A stretch of DNA of 64,000 nt from Rahnella laticis. GTDB taxonomy: Bacteria > Pseudomonadota > Gammaproteobacteria > Enterobacterales > Enterobacteriaceae. Shown piece by piece: positions 44,270-54,202 of this stretch. Made by a program: the position numbers and the translations under genes. The stretch lies in contig NZ_JADOBI010000001.1 of the NCBI RefSeq assembly GCF_015644585.1, positions 496,001 through 560,000 of the forward strand, written 5' to 3'. The first letter of the stretch is position 1. Each line of letters starts with the position of its first letter. The notes under the pieces were generated by a model that worked only from the letters and a program-made list of their open reading frames with translations, was not told where the DNA came from and did no database searches.

Positions 44270-45295
44270 ATGAGCACAATTGAAAATTCCACATTTGCAG
44301 CACCTGCCGCAACTGAGGGCACAGCGTCGCCGATTCTTTTAGATGTCAAAGACCTGCGCGTGACCTTCGGAACCCCGGACGGTGATGTTACCGCCGTTAA
44401 CGACCTTAACTTCGATCTGCGTGCCGGTGAAACGCTCGGTATTGTCGGGGAATCCGGTTCCGGTAAATCCCAGACCGCCTTCGCCCTGATGGGGCTGCTG
44501 GCCAGCAACGGCCGCATCGGCGGGACGGCGAAATTCAACGGTCGCGAAATCCTGAATCTGCCACAAAACCAGCTGAACAAGCTGCGTGCAGAACAGATTT
44601 CGATGATTTTCCAGGATCCGATGACGTCCCTCAACCCGTACATGCGCGTTGGCGAACAGCTGATGGAAGTCCTGGTTTTGCACAAAAAGATGAGCAAACG
44701 CGAGGCGTTTGAAGAGTCCGTGCGGATGCTGGATGCGGTGAAAATGCCGGAAGCCCGCAAGCGTATGAAAATGTACCCGCATGAATTCTCTGGTGGTATG
44801 CGCCAGCGTGTCATGATTGCAATGGCCTTGCTGTGCCGCCCGAAATTGCTGATTGCTGATGAGCCAACCACGGCGCTGGACGTGACCGTTCAGGCGCAGA
44901 TTATGACGTTACTCAACGAGCTGAAAGCTGAGTTTAATACCGCCATTATCATGATTACCCATGACCTGGGTGTTGTTGCCGGTATTTGCGACAAAGTGCT
45001 GGTGATGTATGCCGGTCGCACCATGGAATATGGCCGCGCACGCGATGTCTTCTACGAGCCTTGCCATCCGTATTCCATCGGCCTGCTCAATGCAGTTCCG
45101 CGTCTGGATGCCGAGGGTGGGGCGATGCTGACTATTCCTGGCAACCCGCCGAACCTGTTGCGTCTGCCGAAAGGCTGCCCGTTCCAGCCACGTTGCCCGC
45201 ATGCCATGGATATTTGTGCCTCTGCGCCGCCGCTTGAGCGTTTCGGTGATGGTCGCTTACGTGCCTGCTACAAGCCGCTGGAGGAACTGGTATGA
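44270..45295 (+). CDS. oppD: Oligopeptide ABC transporter ATPase OppD
   Basis: A 341-residue ATPase with Walker A GESGSGKS at about 60-67, signature FSGGMRQR and Walker B LLIADEPT. The C-terminal cysteine cluster (CPFQPRCPHAMDIC) probably binds an iron-sulfur cluster, as found for related transporters. The stop overlaps the oppF start by 4 bases. Confidence 0.95.
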   Translation: MSTIENSTFAAPAATEGTASPILLDVKDLRVTFGTPDGDVTAVNDLNFDLRAGETLGIVGESGSGKSQTAFALMGLLASNGRIGGTAKFNGREILNLPQNQLNKLRAEQISMIFQDPMTSLNPYMRVGEQLMEVLVLHKKMSKREAFEESVRMLDAVKMPEARKRMKMYPHEFSGGMRQRVMIAMALLCRPKLLIADEPTTALDVTVQAQIMTLLNELKAEFNTAIIMITHDLGVVAGICDKVLVMYAGRTMEYGRARDVFYEPCHPYSIGLLNAVPRLDAEGGAMLTIPGNPPNLLRLPKGCPFQPRCPHAMDICASAPPLERFGDGRLRACYKPLEELV

Positions 45296-46329
45296 CAGAC
45301 AACACAGTAATGAACAGTGCGGCTATGAATTCGTTCGCGCCCGAGAAAAAAGTTCTGCTCGAAGTGGCAGATCTGAAAGTCCATTTCGACATCAAAGACG
45401 GTAAACAATGGTTCTGGCAACCGTCCAAAACGCTGAAAGCGGTAGACGGCGTGACGCTGCGTCTTTACGAAGGCGAAACGCTGGGCGTGGTAGGCGAATC
45501 GGGTTGCGGCAAATCGACGTTTGCCCGCGCACTGATTGGCCTGGTTAAAGCCACAGACGGGCGTGTGGCCTGGCTGGGCAAAGATCTGCTGAACATGTCT
45601 GACAGCGAATGGCGTCACACGCGCAGCGATATCCAGATGATTTTCCAGGATCCGCTGGCGTCCCTGAATCCGCGTATGACTATCGGCGAAATCATCGCCG
45701 AGCCGCTGAAAACCTATAACCCGAAAATGCCTCGTACCGAGGTGAAAGAAAAAGTGAAGGCGATGATGCTGAAGGTCGGGCTGTTACCTAACCTGATCAA
45801 CCGTTACCCTCACGAGTTTTCGGGCGGCCAGTGCCAGCGTATCGGTATTGCCCGCGCGCTGATCCTTGAGCCAAAACTGATTATCTGTGACGAACCGGTT
45901 TCAGCGCTGGACGTTTCCATTCAGGCGCAGGTCGTCAACCTGTTGCAGCAATTGCAGCGTGAAATGGGACTGTCACTGATATTCATCGCGCACGATCTGG
46001 CGGTGGTTAAACATATTTCTGACCGTGTTCTGGTTATGTATCTGGGTCACGCGGTTGAGCTGGGCACGTATGACGAGGTATATAACAATCCTCAGCATCC
46101 GTATACCCGCGCGCTGATGTCTGCGGTGCCGGTTCCGGACCCGGACAAAGAGCGCAACAAAACCATCCAGCTGCTGGAAGGGGAGTTGCCTTCGCCGATC
46201 AACCCGCCATCCGGTTGCGTGTTCCGTACGCGCTGCCCGATTGCCGGGCCGGAATGTGCGATAACCCGCCCGTTGCTGGAAGGTAGTTTCCGCCATGCGG
46301 TTTCCTGCCTGAAAGTTGATCCGCTCTGA
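45292..46329 (+). CDS. oppF: Oligopeptide ABC transporter ATPase OppF
   Basis: A 345-residue ATPase with Walker A GESGCGKST at 68-76, signature FSGGQCQR and Walker B LIICDEPVSALD. The signature has Cys where most relatives have Arg (FSGGQRQR). It has the same C-terminal cysteine cluster (CVFRTRCPIAGPEC). It is the last gene of oppABCDF and is followed by a strong terminator. Confidence 0.95.
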   Translation: MTDNTVMNSAAMNSFAPEKKVLLEVADLKVHFDIKDGKQWFWQPSKTLKAVDGVTLRLYEGETLGVVGESGCGKSTFARALIGLVKATDGRVAWLGKDLLNMSDSEWRHTRSDIQMIFQDPLASLNPRMTIGEIIAEPLKTYNPKMPRTEVKEKVKAMMLKVGLLPNLINRYPHEFSGGQCQRIGIARALILEPKLIICDEPVSALDVSIQAQVVNLLQQLQREMGLSLIFIAHDLAVVKHISDRVLVMYLGHAVELGTYDEVYNNPQHPYTRALMSAVPVPDPDKERNKTIQLLEGELPSPINPPSGCVFRTRCPIAGPECAITRPLLEGSFRHAVSCLKVDPL

Positions 46330-46360
46330 TGATCAGGCGCCAAAACTGACGCATAAAAAA

Positions 46361-46385
46361 ACCTGCCATTGGCAGGTTTTTTTTC
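46361..46385. terminator. Terminator between oppF and yciU
   Basis: ACCTGCC and GGCAGGT pair around ATT, with A7 before and T8 after. It serves convergent oppF and yciU. Confidence 0.92.
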
Positions 46386-46400
46386 GTCCGGAGTGACAAA

Positions 46401-46736
<336 letters not shown>

Positions 46737-46805
46737 TTACAGATGAATGTATTCAGGCTTATACAAGCCGGTACTGCGTGTATTACATCACGCCCGAAGC
46801 GGCTT

Positions 46806-48266
46806 TTACAGCAGCGGACTGAAAAAGTAGAACAAACGTTCGACGATGCGGTGCCAGAAAGGCCGTTTCAGCCACGCCTCAACATCCAGCAGATGCGAAC
46901 GGGCAATATAATCTTCCTGCACACGCCCCAGATCATCACCAAATCCGGCATCATCAATGACCAGCGTAATCTCGAAATTCAGCCACAGGCTGCGCATATC
47001 CAGATTCACGGTGCCGACCAGGCTGAGCTGGCCGTCGACCAGAATACTTTTGGTATGCAACAGACCGTCTTCAAACTGATAAATTTTGACACCGGCTTCC
47101 AGCAGTTCGCCAAAGAATGCCCGGCTCGCCCAGCCAACCATCATTGAATCGTTCTTCATCGGCAGAATAATACTGACGTCCACGCCACGCTGTGCGGCGG
47201 TACAAATCGCGTGCAATAAATCATCGCTCGGCACGAGATACGGTGTGGTCATCACCAGTTGTTCACGCGCAGAATACGTGGCGGTCAGAAGCGCCTGATG
47301 GATCATATCTTCCGGGAAACCCGGACCGGACGCGATCACCTGAATCGTATGGCCGCTTTCCTGCTCGAACGGCATCTGATTGAGATCGGGTTCGGGCGGC
47401 AGAATGCGTTTACCCGTTTCAATCTCCCAGTCACAGGAATACACAATGCCCATGGTGGTCGCCACCGGGCCTTCCATACGTGCCATCAGATCAATCCACT
47501 GACCCACGCCGGCATTTTGTTTAAAGAAGCGCGGATCGACCATATTCATGCTGCCGGTATAGGCAACATAATTGTCGATGAGCACGACTTTACGGTGCTG
47601 ACGTAAGTCCATGCGGCGCAGGAACACGCGGAAAAGATTCACCTGCAACGCTTCCACAACTTCAATACCGGCATTGCGCATCATAGCCGGATAAGGGCTG
47701 CGGAAGAATGCGACGCTGCCTGCGGAATCCAGCATCAGACGGCAGTGGATGCCGCGACGCGATGCGGCCATCAGCGATTCTGCAACCTGATCCACCAGCC
47801 CGCCGGGTTGCCAGATGTAAAACACCATCTCAATGTTGCTGCGTGCCAGCCCGATGTCGCGCATCATGGCTTTCAGCACGTCATCACTGGTTGTCAGCAA
47901 TTGCAGCTGATTGCCTTTAACACCGGCAATGCCCTGGCGGCGTTCGCAAAGCTGGAAAAGCGACGCGGCAATTTCGCTGTTTTCAGTGGCAAAAATTCGT
48001 TTGCAGTCTTTGAGATCGTTCAACCAGCGCGCCGTTGAAGGCCACATGGCTTTAGCGCGCTCGGCGCGGCGTTTACCTAAATGCAGTTCACCGAATGAAA
48101 GATAGGCAATAATACCGACCAGCGGAATGATGTAGATAATCAGCAACCACGCCATGGCAGAAGGCACTGCGCGGCGTTTCATCAAAATGCGCAAGGTCAC
48201 GCCGGCAATCAGTAACCAGTAACCGAAAACCAGAAGTCCGCTGATTACCGTATAAAATGTTGTCAT
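46806..48266 (-). CDS. clsA: Cardiolipin synthase A
   Basis: A 486-residue phospholipase D-family protein, the E. coli ClsA length, when started at ATG 48266 ([12 protein letters not shown]). Two N-terminal membrane helices are followed by two HKD motifs: [19 protein letters not shown] (near 222) and [18 protein letters not shown] (near 402). It joins two phosphatidylglycerol molecules to give cardiolipin and glycerol at the inner membrane. An eight-codon upstream extension is dropped. Confidence 0.95.
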   Translation of the reverse strand: MTTFYTVISGLLVFGYWLLIAGVTLRILMKRRAVPSAMAWLLIIYIIPLVGIIAYLSFGELHLGKRRAERAKAMWPSTARWLNDLKDCKRIFATENSEIAASLFQLCERRQGIAGVKGNQLQLLTTSDDVLKAMMRDIGLARSNIEMVFYIWQPGGLVDQVAESLMAASRRGIHCRLMLDSAGSVAFFRSPYPAMMRNAGIEVVEALQVNLFRVFLRRMDLRQHRKVVLIDNYVAYTGSMNMVDPRFFKQNAGVGQWIDLMARMEGPVATTMGIVYSCDWEIETGKRILPPEPDLNQMPFEQESGHTIQVIASGPGFPEDMIHQALLTATYSAREQLVMTTPYLVPSDDLLHAICTAAQRGVDVSIILPMKNDSMMVGWASRAFFGELLEAGVKIYQFEDGLLHTKSILVDGQLSLVGTVNLDMRSLWLNFEITLVIDDAGFGDDLGRVQEDYIARSHLLDVEAWLKRPFWHRIVERLFYFFSPLL

Positions 48267-48555
48267 AAAGGCGAAAAATCCTGTTCGCAAGTTGTCGAAG
48301 TGAGTGTACGGGAAAGGGGGGAACTTTTAACCAACTTTATCCCACCAATCAATCAGCTACCTCTTAAATCTGTATCCGATTAATAAAACTTTCACTGTCC
48401 TGACATCAAGGTTAGCTGATAACGCTGAATAAGGGAAAAACAAGACTTGGATCACAACGTCATCGGCCTATAATGTCCCCGCAGTTTTTTACGATGAGAA
48501 ATTTTCCGGCTAAGAAACGCTTCCGTTAATAACGGTCATCACGGGACACAGGTGA

Positions 48556-48738
48556 ATGAAACGCAGTAAAAATGAAGTCAGCCGCTGGCGCATGTTACGC
48601 CAGACTCAGCGCCGGAGAAGCCGCTGGCTGGAAGGTCAGTCGAGACGCTATCGTCACATCTACCGAATTCGTCAGATTCATCATCAGCAACATCAGCGTT
48701 TGTCATTGTATGCCGTGAACTACGAATGGAATGCGTGA
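48556..48738 (+). CDS. yciY: Small basic protein YciY
   Basis: A 60-residue, very basic protein. The start MKRSKNEVSRWRMLRQ and SRWLEGQSRR match E. coli YciY as I recall it. ACAGGTGA precedes the ATG. Its function is unknown. Its stop codon abuts the stop of the convergent zinc-ribbon gene with no base between them. Confidence 0.85.
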   Translation: MKRSKNEVSRWRMLRQTQRRRSRWLEGQSRRYRHIYRIRQIHHQQHQRLSLYAVNYEWNA

Positions 48739-48900
48739 TTAGCGGGATTTAGGCTGAAACAGCGCGCCACATTTTTTACACACCAGCGTGGAGTTTTTGC
48801 GAACTTTAGCGCTCATCTGTTCAGAAACGTAACCGCATTCCGGGCAGGTGACCTTCGTGGTCGTACTGGTTAGAAACTTCAATCCGTCGAAGAATGACAT
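48739..48900 (-). CDS. Small zinc-ribbon protein
   Basis: A 53-residue protein started at the ATG at 48900 after GAGGTAAG. Two CxxC pairs, CPECG and CKKCG, 24 residues apart, form a zinc ribbon; between them lies KVRKNSTLVC. It resembles small YnfU-type zinc-ribbon proteins of enterics, but I cannot confirm the family. The lysine-rich end and small size suggest a nucleic acid or ribosome contact, which is speculation. Confidence 0.75.
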   Translation of the reverse strand: MSFFDGLKFLTSTTTKVTCPECGYVSEQMSAKVRKNSTLVCKKCGALFQPKSR

Positions 48901-49016
48901 AGTGCTTACCTCGTGGGCAGGGGTAGGCATCCTAACACACAACGGATGAAAGCAATGTGACGGCTTTGGAGAAATGGCGCCAGAGCGTTTCTGCTGCGGC
49001 GCGCGCTTTCCGTTAC

Positions 49017-49307
49017 TCAGTCGAAAAGCTCAGAAAGAAAACTCTTCTTTTTATACGGCTTTTGTGAGGAATAGTGCCCGCGATTGTCATGCCCGCTGTG
49101 ATGGCGGTGATCGTCGCGGCGCGCGGGTTCTTCATAGCGCGGTGCGGAAGGGCGTTCCGTCTGCTGGATCACGGCGGATTTTTCGATGATTTTATCCAGC
49201 TCTCCCCGATCCAGCCAGACGCCACGGCAATCCGGGCAATAGTCGATTTCTATCCCCTGACGTTCAGACATAACCAGCTGACTTTCTTTGCATACAGGAC
49301 ATTGCAT
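49017..49307 (-). CDS. TFIIB-type zinc-ribbon protein
   Basis: A 96-residue protein. The N-terminal 45 residues form a zf-TFIIB domain: CPVC at 3-6 and CPDC at 24-27, followed by RGVWLDRGELDKI. The rest is a charged, His- and Arg-rich tail (DDHRHHSGHDNRGHY) ending SFLSELFD. The same family is common and uncharacterised. The neighbour is another zinc-ribbon gene, so the two may share a role. Confidence 0.82.
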   Translation of the reverse strand: MQCPVCKESQLVMSERQGIEIDYCPDCRGVWLDRGELDKIIEKSAVIQQTERPSAPRYEEPARRDDHRHHSGHDNRGHYSSQKPYKKKSFLSELFD

Positions 49308-49451
49308 ATCGGGCTCTCCGCTCGGTATTAATTAATAAGTGATGCAGTGAATGTTCAGGTAACCGGATATTTAGACAATCAATTGCTGTAAGCAAAAGTA
49401 AAGTTGCTTAAAAGAAGGGCAGCGGCAGGGATGAAGCGCAGATAAGCAGAA

Positions 49452-49476
49452 GGCGGGCAGCCTGAGACTGCCCGCC
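49452..49476 (-). terminator. Hairpin after yciI
   Basis: GGCGGGCAG and CTGCCCGCC form a 9-bp stem with a 7-base loop just after the yciI stop. The T run after it on the minus strand is short (TTCTGCTTAT). Confidence 0.65.
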
Positions 49477-49481
49477 GGAAA

Positions 49482-49778
49482 TCAGAATACGCGTTTGAAC
49501 GGTTTCACCGTCACCGATTTATAAACACCTGCGGCAACATACGGATCAGCGTCAGCCCACACTTTGGCGGCTTCCAGCGTTTCAAATTCGACGACCAGCA
49601 GGGAACCGGTCATTCCCGCAGCGCCCGGATCTTCGCTGTCGATGGCCGGTGTCGGGCCGCCAATCAGGACGCGGCCTTGTTCCTGTAATTTTTTCAGACG
49701 TTCGATGTGCGCCGGGCGCGCAAGCGTGCGTTTTTCCAGTGAGTCGGAAACGTCTTCAGAATAAATAACGTAAAGCAT
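49482..49778 (-). CDS. yciI: YciI-family protein
   Basis: A 98-residue protein of the YCII (dimeric ferredoxin-like) family. It has the conserved histidine-aspartate region [11 protein letters not shown] and LIGGPTPA. Known structures form dimers with a putative His/Asp site; the reaction is unknown. It diverges from tonB as in E. coli. Confidence 0.93.
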   Translation of the reverse strand: MLYVIYSEDVSDSLEKRTLARPAHIERLKKLQEQGRVLIGGPTPAIDSEDPGAAGMTGSLLVVEFETLEAAKVWADADPYVAAGVYKSVTVKPFKRVF

Positions 49779-49910
49779 GAGTCACCTTTAATGGGTTTTT
49801 ATTGAGCAATTTCTGGCCGCCATCGGCAGTCAGATCATTTTGCAGAATCAACATAGCTAAACCTGAAGCCCGGGGAAAGTGCTTTGCGTGGGATCAAAGC
49901 AAAGGTTATT

Positions 49911-49925
49911 TGAGAATAGTTGTCA
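49911..49925. promoter_or_regulatory. Candidate Fur box upstream of tonB
   Basis: TGAGAAT-A-GTTGTCA has three mismatches to the 7-1-7 Fur palindrome. It lies 67-81 bp before the tonB ATG. tonB is iron-repressed by Fur in enterics. Confidence 0.55.
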
Positions 49926-49991
49926 TCTCGGTGTTGAATATGATTGCTATTTACATTTAAACTTGCGGCTTCACGGGGAAAATGAATCATT

Positions 49992-50723
49992 ATGCCGCTA
50001 AAAAAGTTTAGATTTATCCGCAAGGTTACGTTGCCTGCCGTTCTTTCTGTCACTTTGCACATTGCTGTTATTGCGGGTGTTTTGTACATGGCAGTCGGTG
50101 AGTCAATTAAGTTGCCGACGCAGGAACAAAAAGTCATGAGTGTGACGATGGTCAACCCGGCTGACTTTGCGCCACCTCCGCCGCCGCCACAGCCTGAGCC
50201 AACACCGCCGGAACCTGAGCCTGAACCGGAAGTGGTGCCAGAGCCTCCGCCGCCGCCGGAAGCGGTTGTGATCCCGGAACCGCCGAAGCCTAAACCTAAG
50301 CCGGTGAAAAAACCGGTCGTGAAGCCAAAAGTGAAACCGGTTGAACGTCCGGTAGAAAAACCAACGCAAACGGTACAAACCGCGCCCGTGACCAGCAATC
50401 AGCCGGTTACGAAGCCAGTGAGCCAGCCACCTGCGTCCACCAATGCCCAGAGCAATACCGGGCCGCGACCGCTGCAACGTGGTGAACCCATGTATCCGGC
50501 GCGTGCGCTGGCGCTGCGTATCGAAGGGCGTGTCCGCGTGCAGTTTGATGTCGACGGTGATGGCCGCGTACAAAATATCCGCGTACTTTCCGCTGAGCCG
50601 CGCAATATGTTTGAGCGTGAAGTGAAACAGGCGATGGGGAAATGGCGTTACGAACCGAAGGCCGCCAGCAACTTAGTGGTTAACCTGGTGTTCAAAATCA
50701 AAGGCGGCACCACCGTCGAATAA
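49992..50723 (+). CDS. tonB: Energy transducer TonB
   Basis: A 243-residue protein. One membrane anchor lies at about residues 14-34 and includes SVTLHIAVIAGVLY, whose Ser-His pair contacts ExbB/ExbD. A periplasmic spacer at about 60-130 is rich in Pro-Glu, then Pro-Lys. The C-terminal domain has MYPARALALRIEGRVRVQF and YEPKAASN. TonB transmits the proton gradient to outer-membrane siderophore and vitamin B12 receptors. Confidence 0.96.
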   Translation: MPLKKFRFIRKVTLPAVLSVTLHIAVIAGVLYMAVGESIKLPTQEQKVMSVTMVNPADFAPPPPPPQPEPTPPEPEPEPEVVPEPPPPPEAVVIPEPPKPKPKPVKKPVVKPKVKPVERPVEKPTQTVQTAPVTSNQPVTKPVSQPPASTNAQSNTGPRPLQRGEPMYPARALALRIEGRVRVQFDVDGDGRVQNIRVLSAEPRNMFEREVKQAMGKWRYEPKAASNLVVNLVFKIKGGTTVE

Positions 50724-50751
50724 AGCGGCATCGTGCCCGTTGCTCCATAAA

Positions 50752-50776
50752 AAAGGTCGCCTTCATGGCGACCTTT
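50752..50776. terminator. Terminator between tonB and yciA
   Basis: AAAGGTCGCC and GGCGACCTTT pair around a 5-base loop (TTCAT). It lies between the convergent tonB and yciA genes. Confidence 0.88.
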
Positions 50777-50801
50777 GTCTTTCATACTGTTCGTGTTCTG
50801 T

Positions 50802-51242
50802 TTAATCCTGAGACACACCGCCAGAATCGACACTGAAATTGCTGCGGCCGTCAGGCAACTGACGGGATTTTCCAGATTCATCCACCGCAACGTACGTGAA
50901 CACCGCTTCAGTGGCTCTGTAGCGCTGTCCGATAGGCTCTGAGGAGACCTTCTTCACCCACACTTCGACGTTGATGGTGATCGAGCTGTTACCGGTACGA
51001 ATACAGCGCGCATAACAACACACCACATCACCTACCGCTACTGGCTTGAGGAACGTCATGCCGTCCACACGAACGGTCACTACGCGGCCTTTGGCGATTT
51101 CCTTCGCCTGGATCGCGCCGCCCATGTCCATCTGTGACATCAGCCATCCGCCAAAGATATCGCCGTTTGCATTGGTGTCAGCCGGCATTGCCAGCGTGCG
51201 CAGTACCATTTCACCATTGGGTAAACTTTGTTTTTCGTTCAT
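50802..51242 (-). CDS. yciA: Acyl-CoA thioester hydrolase YciA
   Basis: A 146-residue hotdog-fold thioesterase from the ATG at 51242. It has LAMPADTNANGDIFGGWLMSQMD, cut here by motif: the NANGDIFGG catalytic segment at about 23-31, and a second conserved GNSSITINVEVW. It hydrolyses a wide range of acyl-CoAs in the cytoplasm. A further 18 upstream codons in frame lack family support. Confidence 0.94.
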   Translation of the reverse strand: MNEKQSLPNGEMVLRTLAMPADTNANGDIFGGWLMSQMDMGGAIQAKEIAKGRVVTVRVDGMTFLKPVAVGDVVCCYARCIRTGNSSITINVEVWVKKVSSEPIGQRYRATEAVFTYVAVDESGKSRQLPDGRSNFSVDSGGVSQD

Positions 51243-51320
51243 GTTTGATTGCTTCACAGTGATCAATGTTTTATTCAAAACAACGAAGGCCTTCAAAAGA
51301 AGGCCCGTGCAGAAGAATGC

Positions 51321-51860
51321 TTATTTTTTTTCATCATCCGGCATGTGCCGGTAAATATAGATGCCGCTGAGCAGCGTGAAGACCAGCGTCAGAACAGTCA
51401 GCCCGAACACTTTGAAGTTAACCCAGATATTCTGTGGCAGCCAGAAAGCCACGTAGATATTTGCCAGACCGCACAGCAGGAAGAAAATCGCCCAGCTGAC
51501 ATTCAGCTTATTCCAGACGTGGTCGGGAAGCGTCAGCTCTTTGCCTAACATGCGCTGAATCAGAGGCTTTTTCAGAACCAGCTGGCTTATCAGTAAAGCG
51601 CCGGAGAACAGAACGTAAATGACGGTGACTTTCCATTTAATGAATTCATCATTATGGAAGACCAGCGTCAGGGTGCCAAAAACAGCCACCATGGCGAAGG
51701 TGATTAACGTCATTTTCTCAATTTTGCGATACATCACCCAGGTGATGACTAACGCCAGCGCAGTGGCAGCGATCAACGCGCCTGATGCGACAAAAATGTC
51801 GTAAAGCTTATAAACCACAAAAAAGACAATCAGGGGAAGAAAATCGAGGAGCTGCTTCAT
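51321..51860 (-). CDS. yciB: Inner-membrane protein YciB (septation protein A family)
   Basis: A 179-residue protein with five hydrophobic helices. It starts [20 protein letters not shown], with the conserved [11 protein letters not shown] near 120. In Shigella IspA affects septation; in E. coli YciB interacts with cell-envelope and division proteins and is linked to osmotic stress. It lies between yciA and yciC as expected. Confidence 0.94.
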   Translation of the reverse strand: MKQLLDFLPLIVFFVVYKLYDIFVASGALIAATALALVITWVMYRKIEKMTLITFAMVAVFGTLTLVFHNDEFIKWKVTVIYVLFSGALLISQLVLKKPLIQRMLGKELTLPDHVWNKLNVSWAIFFLLCGLANIYVAFWLPQNIWVNFKVFGLTVLTLVFTLLSGIYIYRHMPDDEKK

Positions 51861-51923
51861 ACTTCATTCCATGTTTTATATATGTGATGACTATACCGGA
51901 ATCATTTACCGGACAAAAGAAAA

Positions 51924-51951
51924 GGGCGCCGGAGCGCCCCTTAAAAAGTTA
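51924..51951 (-). terminator. yciC terminator
   Basis: GGGCGC and GCGCCC pair around CGGA, and on the minus strand TTTTCTTTT follows. It lies 20 bp beyond the yciC stop. Confidence 0.75.
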
Positions 51952-51959
51952 TGTCACTA

Positions 51960-52715
51960 TTAAACATGTAATTTCATGTAAAGACGGAACAGATAAATCA
52001 GGATAAATGCCGTGATGACATTGCTGAGCGCGCCGAAAATCACCGCGCTTATCATCGGATTCAACGCACTTAACGCGCCGACGAAAAGCATCAGAACCAC
52101 CTGCGCCAGAATCCACATCAAAACGCCCGGCGCAACCAGGCGCACATGGCTGAAGGCCAGACGGGTGCTCAGACGCATCGCTTTAAACATCCCGACCTGC
52201 TCTTTACAGGCGATGATTGGCGACATTGACCAGGCAATAGCAATCAGAAATGCAGGCACGAAAAGCAGTGCCAGACCGAGACGGAACATCACGCTGAAGA
52301 CGAACAGCAAAAGGATTAAGCGCGGCAACACAGGCAAAGAAGCGGTCACCACCTGGGTTACGCTGGCGCGCACGCCCTGTGAAACCAGCTGGATCAGCGT
52401 CAGGATCCCGCCAACCAGAATCACATTTCCGGCAAGCGTAGAGAACAGCGCCGCAATGCTATAGCGGAAAATGGCGCTTTGCTGTTCCGGCGTGACCTGT
52501 TGTTCAATGAAACCCATCATATCGGCGACGCTCATGCCCGCCATGTTGTTCATAAGTTGCCCGATAGCATCAAGCTGATCGGCTGACGGGCTTAAAATCC
52601 AGCTCAATATGACGGTAATTAATGCGGCCAGCAGGGAAAGCGCGAAAACGCTACTCAGCTGATTACGCAAAAAATTATAACTGTCACGGTACAATGTACT
52701 GGCCGTGATAGACAT
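51960..52715 (-). CDS. yciC: UPF0259 membrane protein YciC
   Basis: A 251-residue inner-membrane protein with about six helices, started at the ATG at 52715 after AAGGAG. It begins MSITASTLYRDSYNFLRNQL. Upstream in-frame codons overlap the cysteine-cluster gene and are discarded. Function is unknown; it is often linked to yciB and ompW. Confidence 0.92.
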   Translation of the reverse strand: MSITASTLYRDSYNFLRNQLSSVFALSLLAALITVILSWILSPSADQLDAIGQLMNNMAGMSVADMMGFIEQQVTPEQQSAIFRYSIAALFSTLAGNVILVGGILTLIQLVSQGVRASVTQVVTASLPVLPRLILLLFVFSVMFRLGLALLFVPAFLIAIAWSMSPIIACKEQVGMFKAMRLSTRLAFSHVRLVAPGVLMWILAQVVLMLFVGALSALNPMISAVIFGALSNVITAFILIYLFRLYMKLHV

Positions 52716-52803
52716 GGACGCTCCTTGGCACAAGCTAAAAATAACAAGGCAGGGATTGTAACCTGTAATAGGTCCCCGCCGATACTTTTGCGCTGACTTC
52801 CTG

Positions 52804-53205
52804 TCAGTCAGCCTGATGAACCTCTGCCAGCTCTGGCGTGAAAGCCCCGACATCGATCATCGGTAAATCCACATCCAGCGGCGGCAGGCCGTAACGCGCA
52901 CGTGCGCGATCGCAGGCCGTATTGCCGACACCGTTCAGCCCCGACTGATCAAACTCGCGGCAGGGTGTCGGGCGGTTAAGGTAAACAGAGCAGGAAACCG
53001 ATTGTCCCACTTCCCCTTCCAGAGCCACACAGCGAGGCGTCTTGCTGTTGGTGCCTTTCATGCAGCTCAAAAAAGGCGTGACTTGTTCTGTCAGTGACTG
53101 CGGAACAACGCCGCCAGCCTCTTCAGATTCAGCCCAATAAAATGAAACACGGAAATAGGCGCAGCATGCGCCACAGGTCATACAAGGATTATTAATTTCG
53201 CTCAT
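52804..53205 (-). CDS. YkgJ-type cysteine-cluster protein
   Basis: A 133-residue protein of the CxxCxxCC zinc/iron-chelating family: CMTCGACC at residues 8-15, then [23 protein letters not shown] and a late [11 protein letters not shown]. Seven to eight cysteines form the presumed metal site. Its function is unknown. It lies 88 bp upstream of yciC on the same strand. Confidence 0.85.
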   Translation of the reverse strand: MSEINNPCMTCGACCAYFRVSFYWAESEEAGGVVPQSLTEQVTPFLSCMKGTNSKTPRCVALEGEVGQSVSCSVYLNRPTPCREFDQSGLNGVGNTACDRARARYGLPPLDVDLPMIDVGAFTPELAEVHQAD

Positions 53206-53332
53206 CTTGGGAAGCTACCGACTCCTTACGGCACCAAACCAAAACCAACAGGGTTCAGGCAAATTACGCAGCGGCATTTTTTTTAGCAACTGAAATTTTG
53301 GGCTTTCATGAAACAGCAAAATCCCCTCGTTT

Positions 53333-53346
53333 TTGATGCAGATCAA
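53333..53346. promoter_or_regulatory. FNR box upstream of ompW
   Basis: TTGAT-GCAG-ATCAA is a perfect FNR consensus, centred 158 bp before the ompW ATG. FNR control of ompW is known in E. coli. Confidence 0.75.
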
Positions 53347-53497
53347 TTCCTTTGTTTTTAGATATTTAGATCGGATTGAGAAAGATGCAATTTCTGAAAA
53401 ATTGTTTTAAAGATGTGATCCCGCATTGATCAAACCGTACCAAAGAGTAGGTATCATTCGCGCGGCCAATAAATAAACCATACAAAGGGAAGGGACA

Positions 53498-54130
53498 ATG
53501 AAAGCAGCATATTGGGCATTAGTGGCAGCAGCGGCATTTCCGGCAATCGCGAGCGCACATGAAGCAGGGGATGTGATTGTTCGTGTAGGGACAGCAACCG
53601 TTCGTCCAACCGAAGGTTCAGACAACGTGCTGGGGCTGGGTTCTTTTAACATCAATAACAACACGCAGATGGGTTTGACGCTCGGCTACATGTTCACCGA
53701 CAACATCGGGATGGAACTGCTGGCTGCGACGCCGTTCCAGCATAAAGTCGGTCTGAATAGCACCGGAACAATCGCTGAAGTTAAACAGTTACCGCCGTCA
53801 TTGATGGCGCAATACTACTTCGGGGATAAGCGTGACAAACTGCGTCCGTACCTCGGTTTGGGTATCAACTACACCACGTTCTACGATACGAATTTCAACC
53901 AGACCGGGCGCGATGCCGGGCTTTCTGATCTGAGCGTGAAAGATTCCTGGGGCGTGGCCACGCAGGCGGGTCTGGATTACAACCTGGATGATAACTGGCT
54001 GATCAACATGTCTGTCTGGTGGATGGATATCGATACAGAAGTTAAATTCAAAGCGGGCGGCGAGCAGCAAAACATCAACACCCGGATTGATCCATGGGTC
54101 TTTATGTTTGGCGTCGGCTATCGTTTCTGA
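53498..54130 (+). CDS. ompW: Outer membrane protein OmpW
   Basis: A 210-residue protein with a signal peptide cleaved near AIASA-HEAG (residue 20). The mature part forms an eight-stranded barrel; LGLGINYTTFYDTNFN and the C-terminal WVFMFGVGYRF with final phenylalanine fit the family. It is a narrow hydrophobic channel and colicin S4 receptor in E. coli. AAGGGAAGGG precedes the ATG. Confidence 0.95.
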   Translation: MKAAYWALVAAAAFPAIASAHEAGDVIVRVGTATVRPTEGSDNVLGLGSFNINNNTQMGLTLGYMFTDNIGMELLAATPFQHKVGLNSTGTIAEVKQLPPSLMAQYYFGDKRDKLRPYLGLGINYTTFYDTNFNQTGRDAGLSDLSVKDSWGVATQAGLDYNLDDNWLINMSVWWMDIDTEVKFKAGGEQQNINTRIDPWVFMFGVGYRF

Positions 54131-54156
54131 TATTGCCTGTCACGTTGCATAAAAAA

Positions 54157-54176
54157 AGAGGCGCTCTGGCGCCTCT
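54157..54176. terminator. Terminator between ompW and the BON lipoprotein gene
   Basis: AGAGGCGC and GCGCCTCT pair around TCTG; A7 before the stem gives a T7 tract on the minus strand. It serves convergent genes. Confidence 0.88.
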
Positions 54177-54202
54177 TCGCATTTCATCAGAAAGATCTCT
54201 GA

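Noticed and set aside
50103-50573. A 156-codon Arg/His-rich frame antisense to tonB
   Set aside because: It mirrors the Pro/Glu/Lys repeat codons of TonB and shows no domain.
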